Shown here piece by piece: positions 42,474 through 52,402 of a DNA stretch of 64,000 nucleotides; within the stretch, counting starts at the first letter, position 1; each line of letters starts with the position of its first letter. The translations under genes were made by a program, and so were the position numbers. The notes under the pieces were generated by a model, which was not told where the DNA came from, ran no database searches, and was given only the letters and a program-made list of their open reading frames with translations. The DNA lies in NCBI GenBank assembly GCA_021401465.1, contig JADDMT010000004.1, positions 558,001-622,000 of the forward strand. The letters run 5' to 3'. This stretch comes from Teratosphaeria epicoccoides. Lineage: Eukaryota; Ascomycota; Dothideomycetes; Mycosphaerellales; Teratosphaeriaceae.

Positions 42474-45400
42474 TCAGAGCACCAGATACTCCTCTGTAAG
42501 AGCCATCGCAGCCTCCTGATTGCCCGCCAAGGCTAATATCTGCTGCAACGCATACGCCGCCTCTCTCGCAAAGTCTTCCGCCGCGAATCCGCCCTCCTGC
42601 TCAGCCTCCTTCTCCTGACGAACGGCCTGACTGTACTGCAGCACGACCTCATACCCAAATATAGCCAGATGCGTCAGCCCGATCATATGGTGCGCTTTGG
42701 CAACGTTGTACTCAGCTTCCTGAATGTGGCTGGCCTTGCCACTTGCAATGCGCAAATCGCGATAGTGGTACAGAAACGACAGACCCTGCTGAATTTGCGT
42801 CTGCCTGTTGTCCGTTATGCGCTTCATGGCATGGTGAATGTAGTTGATGCCAATAGCCAGATGGATCGAGTGGTTGTCGGGTTCAATGGCCAGAGCACGA
42901 AGGTAGTATGCCAGCGGGTTGCTGTTGCGTGTCACCCCGTAGAAGAGCATACTCCCGTAGAGCATCAGTATTCCGGCGTCGAAGTCGCCAACACCCTCGC
43001 CGATCCTTTGGAGTCTGTTCTCAAGTACCGAAGCTTTCTGCTCGTAGTTCAGCTGCTTCCGGATCTCTGCCGGTAGTAGATTGTAGTCAGCCAACTTCAT
43101 CATCCTATGCAGGAATTTCTGCGTTGCGCCTTGGGTAGACCACTCGCCATAGCAGAGCCTCACGGATGCTGCCAGCAGCTGATACGTGTGTCCAGACCGG
43201 TAATCCGACTTGTTGATGAAGTGGCGAGCCATGTCGCCGACAAGATCGGTGTCGTTGAACATCAACGCACAAAGCAATGCTGCCGTCATGGTGATATTGT
43301 GCATGGTCCAGTCATAGATGAAAACGTTGCAGTAGAACATGCCGCCTCTCAACAGATCATAGCAAGCTGCTTGATCGGCTCGCTTGGCATGGAGCAGAGC
43401 CAGATCCACAAATACATGGTGCCATTCGTCGAAAGAGATGCCGTGGTAGTTCAAGGGCGTGTCGAGGCTGGGCTCAGGCATTGCAGCCGTCATGTCCAAG
43501 TCCTCGTCCTCGTCTTCATTCGGCTGCAGTCTGTCGATCGTTTCCTGCGCCTCGCGCTGGATATCGTCTGCCAGAAGGTGCTGCTGCTTTCCCTTCTTTC
43601 GACGTCCCCAATCACCACGTCCTTTCACCGAAGTATAACCACCAAATTTTCGGAGTCTGCTACCCTGAGGATAAAACACATCCATTTTACGGAAAGTGTT
43701 CACCAGCTCTGTAGCTGCTCCCATCCATTTCTCGACGGCGGCCTCATCGTCATCACCATTCTCGATAACATGCCAGAGCTCTCTGACGATAGAGAAGTTC
43801 TGGCGAACCCCGTTTTCGTCCCGTGCAATGCGTTCCAGACGTGCTTGCACTTTGTTGACCACGTCATGTTTGGGATCGTAAAGCCTGCGCGCCTTGGGTC
43901 GTGCCGGTGGAACCACTATCTTAGCTTTTGGCACCGCATCTTCGAGCCGATCTGCGAAGTGTGCTGGGTCAGGCTCCTGTGCAATGAGCTCAGCACCAAT
44001 CTGCTCATCAAGATGCTGTGTGCAAGGCTCAGCCTCTTCTTGCGCATCAGGCTGCGTGCCAGATTGTGCGTCGGGCTGCGGACCAGACTGCGCATCAGTC
44101 GGCACACCAGGCTGCGCATCAGGCAATGTTGGTACCAACGGCTTCGAGACTAAGCGTCGTAGAGGTGGTCCAGCAGCACTGGCGCGCACGTTAGGTGCGC
44201 TCTGCCAAAAATGTTCGTAGGTGCCAGGACCTTGAGCCGGTTGCAGTGGCTTGAGAGGGCGCGGTGGCGCGCGCTTTGCTGGCGGTGCAGTCCGGACCGC
44301 GGGCTGCTGCTTTCCTTGCGGTAGAAGACCATGCTTTGCAAGCATCTCAAGTCTGTTCCTGTTGAAGCTTCGAACTTGCTTGCTCATTTCCAGAGCCTTA
44401 TCGTCTTGACCTGTGCTCCGGTACAGCTTAGTGAGCTCGACTCGTGCAAGCAACTGCTCACTACCCTCACGTATCAACCTCAAGTAGATTTCTTCGGCTC
44501 CCGCATTGTGATTGAGCTGGCGGTGGCACTTCGCCAGGTCAAAGAAGAACTGCACTTCTGTAATCTCGACGCCCTCATTGATCGCTTCAAGGAACTTCAA
44601 TGCCATATCCCACTTGTAGTAGTACATGCATGTCTTTGCGGCGCTCATAAACAGGTCATAGAGATCCGCGACATCGTCAGATAGTAGCAGTAGAAAGTCG
44701 AGGTGCTTCATGGCTTCCGCATGGTGCGGGAACCCCATTTTGATCCGGAAGAGTCCAAGCTTTACCCGTAGTTCGATAGGCAGACCTGCACCGTACTTAC
44801 TCTTGTCCATACTGGCCCGGCCCTGCTGGAAATCTGGGACATGTGCCCGCCTGTCGTTGTCGATATCGAATTCGCGGTCGTCATCTTGTAGCAGGTCCCA
44901 AAAAGACTCGTCCTTACGGCCCAAAATCCATCTGGCAAGCAGCTTCAGCCAGTATGTGCCCTTCATGGAGCTGTTTGGACCCATCTTGTCGAGCAGTTCG
45001 ACAAATATGTTGACATGCGACCACATTTCTTCCGCTGACCCCGCAAAAGCATCTTTGCCTTTGTGCTGATGGAAGGCTGACTCGTAGGACTTCACCGCAT
45101 GCTCAACGTCTTCCGCGTACCCGGTCTGCACGCAGAGCTCTGCGTACACTTTCACATGATCCATGATCTCAGGATGAATGGTGAAGACCTTGTACGCCTC
45201 CCGTTTGGCGTCCCTGACCTTTCCAAGCGCTACGTGTACGTCCCGCTTCATCAAGAGTATCTCGTATTTGAGCTCAGGCTTTGTTGAGTAATTGCAACAC
45301 TTCCACGCGTGATTGAGGGCCCAGGATGCCTCCTTCAGCGTCTCTTCAGGCGACTCGAAGTCGAGACTGAGCTCCAAAGTCCGTTGAGCGACATCGAGCC

Positions 45401-46976
45401 ACTTCTCAATGTTCCTCAATCTGGTTGATTGGGCGCCATAGTGGAGCGCGGATCGCGCATCCTTGCGACGGCCCATCTTAGCTAGAACGTCAGAAAGCAA
45501 AGAATGCGCATCATAGGCTTCAGGATCCACTGGTATGGCAGCTTGTGCACATCGTAGGGCCGTGTCAAGATCCCCTTCCATAATGGCTTCAGCAGCTTGA
45601 CCCATCAGACTCTTGCACTCCCTGCTAGGCTGATGTTCCTTCCGCACGCGACCACGCCTCAAGGGAACACCAGTGCGCTTCGCAATTTCCTTCCGGCGCT
45701 TGCGTTCAGCCTTTCGCTCTTCACGCTTGCGGACCTTGGGGTCATGATCGGTGCCAGCAAGCATCTGTTTCCATCCTCTAGGTACGCGATGGCCGCTGCT
45801 GTCTTTGCGCACGCCACGCGCGCGGTAGGACCCACGGCTTCCACGGCCACTACGTGGGCGCTCAGGTCCCTGGCTATCTTGCAGCCCCCCTGAGTCACCT
45901 CCGTGGCCAACAGCCGCGAAGTATGGATGCGCCGGTGTCTCTGTACGAGGACTCAATCCGCTGTCCTCATCGTCTTCCGCCCCAGATCCAACTTCCGATT
46001 CGTCATTACGAGCCGGCGGAGATGACTGATCGCCACCCTCCTGCTGAACATCGTCGCGCACCAGTCCGTCATCCATTTCGTCGTCATCGCCAGAGAGCAG
46101 CTCATCAGGACCGAGCTGATTTGGGTCTGCAGTAAAGCCAAGACCGCCTGATGGTTGGGTACTCCAAAATGACATGGACTTATTCCACTGCTCCACCGCA
46201 TCAGTCAATTGAGGATCGATGGCTGGAGGCGGTGCTCCTTGGTCCGAATAAGAGCTCCTGCGCTTGTTCCGGTTTCCGAGCAGAGGCGTGCGATGCTTGC
46301 GACTGGGAAAGGGAATATCATCATGCTCAGGTATGAGGTTATAAGCTCGAAGTTTTGCAGCTTCAATAGAATTCGGTCTAATGCCCTCTGGCAAATGACG
46401 AGTATAGTGGAGCGGATCCTTCCCATCCTGGTGTTTCTTGTGTATAATGTGGCCTCGAGAACTGGTTTTGGTAAAGTTGGCATCACCGTAAAGCTGGCTT
46501 AGGATGGCTAGACGTTCTGCAGCTTGCTGCTTACGGCCGCCCTTGCCGCGCCAGCCGGCACGCATTGCGGCGGGAACTTCAGCCATCTCAGCATCTAACG
46601 CATTCTTGACTTCAGGACCTAGATCACCAGCAGGATTTCCGGCCAAGGCGTCCAGAGTCGGATCGATATTGTCGTCGGCGACTGATCCTGATCCTCGGGC
46701 GATCATGTGAGAATCCAAATGTCCATAGCGTGCCTCCGCATCATCATCCTCGGTCGCATCGCCGCTGCTGCTGTCGTCGTCTTCTGACATTTGATCGTCA
46801 GACATACCATCGATGCCTTCGACACCTTCGTCTAAATAGTCTTCATCGCCGCAGTCAAACTCTCCAGCATAATCATACGACGGCGAACCATAGCCACGGA
46901 CTGACTGATCAGTAAATTCGTCATGGTAGTCGTATTGGTCGTCGTTCATATCGACATCGCCGTCCGGGTCTGCCAT
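42474..46976 (-). CDS. TFC4: TFIIIC subunit Tfc4/Sfc4 (tau131), TPR protein
   Basis: Single exon, 1500 aa. An acidic N-terminus (about 110 residues) and a basic/disordered segment lead to a TPR array starting near residue 455 (AEAIMEGDLDTALRCAQAAI, DPEAYDAHSLLSDVLAKMGR). A second TPR group lies in the C-terminal half (NPLAYYLRALAIEPDNHSIH, AYALQQILALAGNQEAAMAL). Between them is a linker with short repeats of the type PDAQSG. The subunit belongs to the tau-A module of TFIIIC, which binds the A box of tRNA genes and recruits TFIIIB by contacting Brf1. The length and two TPR blocks fit filamentous-fungal Sfc4. Its presence next to an odd tRNA candidate 33 kb away is probably chance. Confidence 0.92.
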   Translation of the reverse strand: MADPDGDVDMNDDQYDYHDEFTDQSVRGYGSPSYDYAGEFDCGDEDYLDEGVEGIDGMSDDQMSEDDDSSSGDATEDDDAEARYGHLDSHMIARGSGSVADDNIDPTLDALAGNPAGDLGPEVKNALDAEMAEVPAAMRAGWRGKGGRKQQAAERLAILSQLYGDANFTKTSSRGHIIHKKHQDGKDPLHYTRHLPEGIRPNSIEAAKLRAYNLIPEHDDIPFPSRKHRTPLLGNRNKRRSSYSDQGAPPPAIDPQLTDAVEQWNKSMSFWSTQPSGGLGFTADPNQLGPDELLSGDDDEMDDGLVRDDVQQEGGDQSSPPARNDESEVGSGAEDDEDSGLSPRTETPAHPYFAAVGHGGDSGGLQDSQGPERPRSGRGSRGSYRARGVRKDSSGHRVPRGWKQMLAGTDHDPKVRKREERKAERKRRKEIAKRTGVPLRRGRVRKEHQPSRECKSLMGQAAEAIMEGDLDTALRCAQAAIPVDPEAYDAHSLLSDVLAKMGRRKDARSALHYGAQSTRLRNIEKWLDVAQRTLELSLDFESPEETLKEASWALNHAWKCCNYSTKPELKYEILLMKRDVHVALGKVRDAKREAYKVFTIHPEIMDHVKVYAELCVQTGYAEDVEHAVKSYESAFHQHKGKDAFAGSAEEMWSHVNIFVELLDKMGPNSSMKGTYWLKLLARWILGRKDESFWDLLQDDDREFDIDNDRRAHVPDFQQGRASMDKSKYGAGLPIELRVKLGLFRIKMGFPHHAEAMKHLDFLLLLSDDVADLYDLFMSAAKTCMYYYKWDMALKFLEAINEGVEITEVQFFFDLAKCHRQLNHNAGAEEIYLRLIREGSEQLLARVELTKLYRSTGQDDKALEMSKQVRSFNRNRLEMLAKHGLLPQGKQQPAVRTAPPAKRAPPRPLKPLQPAQGPGTYEHFWQSAPNVRASAAGPPLRRLVSKPLVPTLPDAQPGVPTDAQSGPQPDAQSGTQPDAQEEAEPCTQHLDEQIGAELIAQEPDPAHFADRLEDAVPKAKIVVPPARPKARRLYDPKHDVVNKVQARLERIARDENGVRQNFSIVRELWHVIENGDDDEAAVEKWMGAATELVNTFRKMDVFYPQGSRLRKFGGYTSVKGRGDWGRRKKGKQQHLLADDIQREAQETIDRLQPNEDEDEDLDMTAAMPEPSLDTPLNYHGISFDEWHHVFVDLALLHAKRADQAACYDLLRGGMFYCNVFIYDWTMHNITMTAALLCALMFNDTDLVGDMARHFINKSDYRSGHTYQLLAASVRLCYGEWSTQGATQKFLHRMMKLADYNLLPAEIRKQLNYEQKASVLENRLQRIGEGVGDFDAGILMLYGSMLFYGVTRNSNPLAYYLRALAIEPDNHSIHLAIGINYIHHAMKRITDNRQTQIQQGLSFLYHYRDLRIASGKASHIQEAEYNVAKAHHMIGLTHLAIFGYEVVLQYSQAVRQEKEAEQEGGFAAEDFAREAAYALQQILALAGNQEAAMALTEEYLVL
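44030..44135 (-). repeat. 30-bp minisatellite inside TFC4
   Basis: Imperfect repeats of about 30 bp encode four degenerate units around the motif PDAQ-x-G (for example QPDAQSGTQ). The unit length is a multiple of three, so copy changes keep the frame. It sits in the linker between the two TPR groups. Confidence 0.6.
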
Positions 46977-47512
46977 CTTTATCCACCACTGAGCACGACA
47001 GCTTCAGTCCGCCGGCGACGTGCCCTGGACATGGAATATACTTCCGGTCCGATACTATTGACCGGCTAGGCGAAATGGATGGAGTCTGTGCCTCTGTTCT
47101 ATATTCACAAGGCTCGAGCTTGAGGTGGTGAAAGGAAAGAAAGTCGTGCATTTACGTATGCAAGGACAGGGTCGGGACGATCCGGAGTTCAGTTCGTGTG
47201 ACTGAGTCATGATCGAATGCAATCTAGATACATGTATTACTCCCATCATATTCACCTTTGGATCGAATCACGAGGCGAATCTCAAAATATATCAAGCCCT
47301 GAGGTTTCAGACTAGAGCTGCGATCGGCTCAATTTACCGCTAGTTCTGACATTATCTGGGTACCTGCGCATGCCATGGGCTCGCGCAAAGCACTAGATAT
47401 TGTACACTGCTGTTGTACAATCAGAGAGAGCCCTGGTTTTCATCGTATGCCATCGAGCATGATCCTCGGCTACTGCTTTTAGGTTGCACCCCTCGTACCC
47501 CAGGCGCTGGGC
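46977..47512. other. Intergenic stretch upstream of TFC4
   Basis: No gene recognised. Confidence 0.5.
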
Positions 47513-48736
47513 CTAGAAATCAATACTATTAGCTCTCAAATTCAACTTGACCCATTCACGAATTGCTAACCTTCTGAACAACATCGTCAAGACCGCTCTG
47601 CCGCGTCCTTTGTCATCTTGCTGGCGCTTCAGCCACCACGATAGCGAACTGCTCAGCTCCGTTTCCTTCTTGCCTAGCACATCAAGGCCGCGGTCTGCGC
47701 ATGCTTCTTCAAGCTCAACCGGCGAAAGACCTGCTGTCACACTTGTAGTTGCAGGCAGCTCCGACGCAGTCTTGAGCAAGAGCTTGTCATCCACAGCAAG
47801 GCCCTGCAGGTGGCGAGTAATGTTACGCCGAAGCAGAAACGCTGGAGGCGGCAGCTGTAGCCTGTCCCAAATTCGACTATGCAGCGTCAGAGTGGATGAC
47901 AGATGATGCAGCTGGTCGTCTCGCACTTTCGCCAGCAAGCTGCGAACATATGTAGCATCCAGCATGGGCCACTCTGCCTCGTCCGCTGGCCGTCCGGCAA
48001 CCGCAACACGATCATCGGGCATCTGCTCTTGACTCGGCTCAGAAATGCCTTGTCTGAAACTGATGCGCCTCCTCTCTTCAGCCTTTGCCCGCATCCCGAA
48101 CACCTGCTTTGGAATGCGACAAGTGTAAGGCACCACGCCGGGCATGAAGGGCACTAATACCGGCAGCCATTCCCCAAAAACCAACACCAGAAGCCCAAAG
48201 AACGGCAGCTTTCCAATATCATGATTGTTCCTCTGCAACACTTGCCAATCACTCCTTGCAATTAAGCCCTTCTGCGCAGCGTCAAAGCCATCTTTTGCTC
48301 CAGATTTCTGGATTCTTTCGCGCAGGAGACGTGCCGCTTTGTAGTTGTACCACACAGCTTTGACGCCCTCCTTATAGAAGCTGCCATATGCGCGACCAAT
48401 GTTGAACCAGTAAATGAAGATCGTGGGGGACTTGTCTCGTTCAGGTAATCTCAGAGGCGGCGGGAGAGTGCTTCGTGCAGGGTTAATCGGATCGGCATTT
48501 TGGTTAGACCCGATCGTCGTCAAGGCTGCTTTGGCAGAGTACTCGTGCCTGATTGCGGTCTCTCTGGCAGTCGCTGGATTCGATTTCGTGCAGCGAGATT
48601 GCTGCTGGGCGGCATAGCTGCGGCCATGGATCTTCCCAGAGGACGGCAATCGAAATGCTAGAAATGGGTTTGCGCCATATTGTGGTTTACTCGATACAGC
48701 GTACATGCAGAGGCTGCTCGAAAAGCGTGAGGTCAT
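47513..48736 (-). CDS. LETM1-domain mitochondrial inner-membrane protein
   Basis: Single exon, 407 aa. The Ser/Arg/Gln-rich N-terminus without acidic residues in the first 40 positions looks like a mitochondrial targeting sequence. The LETM1 signature is near residue 165: a hydrophobic segment (LPFFGLLVLVFGEWLPVLVP) followed by MPGVVPYTCRIPKQVFGMR. A ribosome-binding-like helical domain follows (FLLRRNITRHLQGLAVDDKL and VELEEACADRGLDVLGKKE). LETM1 proteins affect K+/H+ exchange and bind mitochondrial ribosomes. It is shorter than Mdm38/Yhl47 and resembles the fungal LETM1-like side group, so direct equivalence to Mdm38 is not claimed. Confidence 0.82.
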   Translation of the reverse strand: MTSRFSSSLCMYAVSSKPQYGANPFLAFRLPSSGKIHGRSYAAQQQSRCTKSNPATARETAIRHEYSAKAALTTIGSNQNADPINPARSTLPPPLRLPERDKSPTIFIYWFNIGRAYGSFYKEGVKAVWYNYKAARLLRERIQKSGAKDGFDAAQKGLIARSDWQVLQRNNHDIGKLPFFGLLVLVFGEWLPVLVPFMPGVVPYTCRIPKQVFGMRAKAEERRRISFRQGISEPSQEQMPDDRVAVAGRPADEAEWPMLDATYVRSLLAKVRDDQLHHLSSTLTLHSRIWDRLQLPPPAFLLRRNITRHLQGLAVDDKLLLKTASELPATTSVTAGLSPVELEEACADRGLDVLGKKETELSSSLSWWLKRQQDDKGRGRAVLTMLFRRLAIREWVKLNLRANSIDF

Positions 48737-49290
48737 TTCATCGGGGCAATGGTTGCCGTGAAGAATCAGAGATCATCATGAGAGTACGATGAAAATGGAA
48801 TAGAATGAATGTTCACATGCAATCGTCACCAAAGCTCAAAACCCCGAACTACAGCCGAAGTGGTCAACAGCATGCTGCAAGGCGCGTGGCTGGATGAATA
48901 TCGCGCAGGATTAAGGTAACATGTGGTAGAAAGTGACGCCTCCTTAATCTACAATAAGCTTCCGTGATTTCGGTATGATACAAGTTTCTACGGCAGGCTT
49001 ATCGCAGCTCCACAATCCCGGCTTTCCCTACTTCCGTACAGAGGCAGTAAAATGGTGAGCCATAAGCAGCTCTAGCTGCCCTAACGCCTCCGCTGTGAGC
49101 ATGGTAGAATGTGCTCCACTTGGCTAGTGATTGAAGAGCAAGCCTTGCACTGCTCATGTTTATCGCACCGATCCGACCAAGCTCCAGACAACGCTGTTCG
49201 GGCCATTCGCAAGGCGATCGCGAACTTGGAAAATGCACACGTGAACGAGACAACTGTTCTCTCTTTGTCGAGTCTCAGAAAGAAACCCAG
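48737..49290. other. Intergenic stretch between HPC2-like and LETM1-like genes
   Basis: No gene or repeat recognised. Confidence 0.5.
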
Positions 49291-51210
49291 CTAGGCGCCA
49301 GTGGTCATCGGCTGTCCGTACTGCGTCTGCGTCTGCTGCTGCGGTGTCGGCGCAAGAGCGATTGGGGCACCAGTAGGACCACCAATGTGCTGGGCCGTCC
49401 TTTCACGATCCATCTTCTCAGCCTCCATCCGTTCGCGGTCGGCTTTAGTGATACGAGGCTTCCTAGGTGCCGCTATGCCACGTCCACGGCCTCGAGCACG
49501 CGTCGGTGCAGCGTTTGGATCGCGACTCTTTTCTGCGAGTGATGCATGACTTGACGCTGCAGCGGCACCGCCGCGCGAGCCGCGCCCACGACTCCGACCT
49601 CCTCTGCCACGGCCACTCGATGTGGCAGACTCAATTTGAGCAGTTTCGCCTGGTGGCACGAGCGGACCTGAGTACACAAAAAATCCGTCCTTTGACACCG
49701 CCGCATGCTCCTCCCACGCCAACTCGGTGTCGTCAATGAAATCATCCTCCTTGTCGTACTCTTCCTTCTTCGTCTGCCTCTTCTTCGGCTTCCCGTCCGT
49801 AGTTGTGCCTGCATCAACACCGCCCATCTCCACGTTGCTGTCATCACCCGGATCAGACATCAGGTCCACGGACATGTCGTCTGCAACACCCTCGAGCTTA
49901 GCCTGCGCGATTTGCATCTCTCGGATGGCTTGGCGATGAGCGGCGGCCCGTGGGTTCAGTGCATCACGGCCATACTTCTTCATGACTTCCTGTGCCATGT
50001 TGATCGTGTTGCCGCCTTGTGGGTTGAGAGGGATCTGGATCTCAATGTTGACGCCCACTTGTTCAGGCTCGCTCGGGGAGGGTCCGCCAAACAGAGCATG
50101 TCCAGACAAGAGACCACTACCAGTCGCCTTCGGTGCTGAAGGCGCGGGCTTCGCGGCTTTCGGTGTTGGTGCTTCTGATGACGACTTGGATGGTGCCTTG
50201 ATCTCAACAGCCGGCTTCGTGGGTGCGTCGCATTTAGGATCGACATCCATCGCACCATCAAGGCTGATGACTGAGACCGGCTTGGAAGGCACGCCTGATG
50301 TTGCAAAAGTCGGCGGTGGTACGTGCGGATACAACGGCGTTTGTCTTTGTGCTGATGGTGACTGCGGGTGTGACGGTAAGAAGGCCTGCTGCAGCTGTGG
50401 TAGCGTCGGGTAGCTTAGCGGACCAGATCTCTTTGGAATTATTGGGTCGATCAAGCTTGCTATCGATGGTGATGCTGAGGCCCTATTGACGTGGGGCGAT
50501 GCTTGAGCCGACGATAGATTGCTCACTGCGTTGGTCGGTTTTGAGAGCGTGGCAGGGGCATCCATGGTGGCAGCGCGGACTGGATCGTAGCCTCGGACAG
50601 GGTCGTAGTTTTGTCCACTCGATATTGGCCGTGGCGTTGGAGCGCTGGATGGAATAGAAGTGGACGGGTGCGATCGTGGCGGTTGTGGCGGTTGTGGTTG
50701 TGATGTATTTGGCGCAACAGGCTGCTGGAAGCTATTGACCATATCTGTGATCGTCGGCTGATGTGAATGATGAGCGGGCGCATCATGCGACACTTTCTCA
50801 TCGGTCTTCTGCCTCTTGCGCGGGGCGGTTGTGGTGGCAGTCGTTGCACCCTCGGTCTTGACCTTGGATTCGCGAGGCTTCCTTGGTTTCTTCGGTTTCC
50901 CGTCGTCAATAGGTTTGCCATCGGGACCCAGTTCTTTCTTCTTCCTAGGTGCCCTCTTCGGCTTCTCTGGTGCAGCTGGTGTGCCGTTGGAGGGCGTTGT
51001 GCTGGTTGTTCGACTTTTAGTAGTTGCAGCGGAAACTCCCGCAGATGGTTTTGCTACACCTTCAGCGAAAACAGAAAGCTGGGGTTGGGTGAAAGCGCTG
51101 CGTTCGGCGAGAACAATGGTGTCGGCTTGTGGTGGTGGGGAAATTGGGTCTGACAGCGACGAGTCTGAGCCACCATCGTCAACTTGCATCCGCTGGCCGA
51201 GACCCGCCAT
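49291..51210 (-). CDS. HPC2: HIR histone-chaperone subunit Hpc2 (ubinuclein HRD)
   Basis: Single exon, 639 aa from the ATG at 51210 (MAGLGQRMQVDDGGSD); the frame is open a further 11 codons upstream but without an ATG. Most of the protein is disordered, with Lys/Pro-rich AT-hook-like text (RAPRKKKELGPDGKP and KPKKPRKPRESK). The diagnostic HRD motif lies near residue 510: KEEYDKEDDFIDDTELAWEE followed by KDGFFVYSGPLVPPGE. This short domain binds Hir1/HIRA in the HIR complex, which deposits H3.3-type H3-H4 outside replication and represses histone genes. A Gly/Arg-rich tail (SGRGRGGRSRGRGSRGG) is present. The gene is divergent from RPAP1. Confidence 0.87.
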   Translation of the reverse strand: MAGLGQRMQVDDGGSDSSLSDPISPPPQADTIVLAERSAFTQPQLSVFAEGVAKPSAGVSAATTKSRTTSTTPSNGTPAAPEKPKRAPRKKKELGPDGKPIDDGKPKKPRKPRESKVKTEGATTATTTAPRKRQKTDEKVSHDAPAHHSHQPTITDMVNSFQQPVAPNTSQPQPPQPPRSHPSTSIPSSAPTPRPISSGQNYDPVRGYDPVRAATMDAPATLSKPTNAVSNLSSAQASPHVNRASASPSIASLIDPIIPKRSGPLSYPTLPQLQQAFLPSHPQSPSAQRQTPLYPHVPPPTFATSGVPSKPVSVISLDGAMDVDPKCDAPTKPAVEIKAPSKSSSEAPTPKAAKPAPSAPKATGSGLLSGHALFGGPSPSEPEQVGVNIEIQIPLNPQGGNTINMAQEVMKKYGRDALNPRAAAHRQAIREMQIAQAKLEGVADDMSVDLMSDPGDDSNVEMGGVDAGTTTDGKPKKRQTKKEEYDKEDDFIDDTELAWEEHAAVSKDGFFVYSGPLVPPGETAQIESATSSGRGRGGRSRGRGSRGGAAAASSHASLAEKSRDPNAAPTRARGRGRGIAAPRKPRITKADRERMEAEKMDRERTAQHIGGPTGAPIALAPTPQQQTQTQYGQPMTTGA

Positions 51211-52402
51211 CGCCGCGGCGATATACAGTGGAAGCGATGCCAAGACAGTGGTATATAACAGGAGGCAACACCTCTGGCCGAATCGAGCGTGTCAGCAACG
51301 TGGCAATAGTGCATCATGTTCTTCGACGCTCGTGTACCTTCTGTCACGGATCTCACCAATGCAAAGCGCGGAAGCCAAGCCGACGGTCCACGACCTCCTC
51401 CTCATAAATCAGACAACGAGGCAACACCGCGACGACAACACGCAAAATTCTGGGAGCAGTCGACAATGCGAGTCGAAGATGGCGCTGACGGTGTCGTGTG
51501 GCTGCTGCTGACGTGCTGAATGGGACCAGGTGCTTTGTGAGCGAAGATGGATGGCCCAACGCGCGGCTGCTGATGAACGATCGCGGACACACGCAATTGC
51601 AGCAAGAAGGAAGATGTAGAAAGGAAGAATCGCAACAGAAAGTGGGCAGCGTTTGGCATATGAGGAAGGCCAACGCGCACAGCGAGCCGCAGACGAGACA
51701 CTCGGGCGGGCTTCGAAGCACATCCGCCCAGTAATAAACGTGACTGGACTATTTTACACAGGCTCTGCCCCTCCCTGGAACGTCAAGGAGCAAGCCTACC
51801 TACTACGGGACAGCTAGTCGTATGCCAGCAAAGCTCGGGCAGGAACGAGAACGACTCTTGCATGCTACGCCGCAGTGCGCATGTGGTCAGCGCTCGCCTG
51901 CCGCGCATGCGATTTCTATTTCTCCTTCATGATGACCGTGTCTTGCTCCCGTCGACTGCTAGTTAGTCCACGCTCCACCACAATCGTGTGCGCGTCATTG
52001 TAGACGAACGACTGCCTGATGCGCGCGTTGTGTCTCCACGAGATTGAAGAGGCTTGGCGACGGGTTCCTCGGCCGTGGACCGGCTTTCGTCATACGTATG
52101 TGCCGAACATGCGTTCAGTGTATCTTCACCCACCCGCCTCTCGACTTGCTGCCATCCCAGCTTGGCGCCAAGCCTTCTTGATGTCCATTCCGTGAGTCCA
52201 TCCTTCATGACCTTGATCTCACGGTGTCGTAGTGCCTGGTATAGCGATGCATCTGCGCGCTAGCGCCAGCTTTAAGGTTAGTGAGCTTCTAGAGCCGCCG
52301 GGATGCTAGCGCAACGGCAGCGGCTACAGCCTAAATTCTTATATTCCGTGTTGCACAATCTCGGTTTTGCCTGTCATCACCAAAGGCAAACACTTTCGCA
52401 AA
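51211..52402. other. Divergent intergenic region of HPC2 and RPAP1
   Basis: 1.2 kb with short unrelated frames. No RNA gene or repeat recognised. Confidence 0.5.

Noticed and set aside
43107..44153. Plus-strand frame of 348 codons inside TFC4
   Set aside because: Antisense mirror of an intact TFIIIC subunit gene; no independent support.
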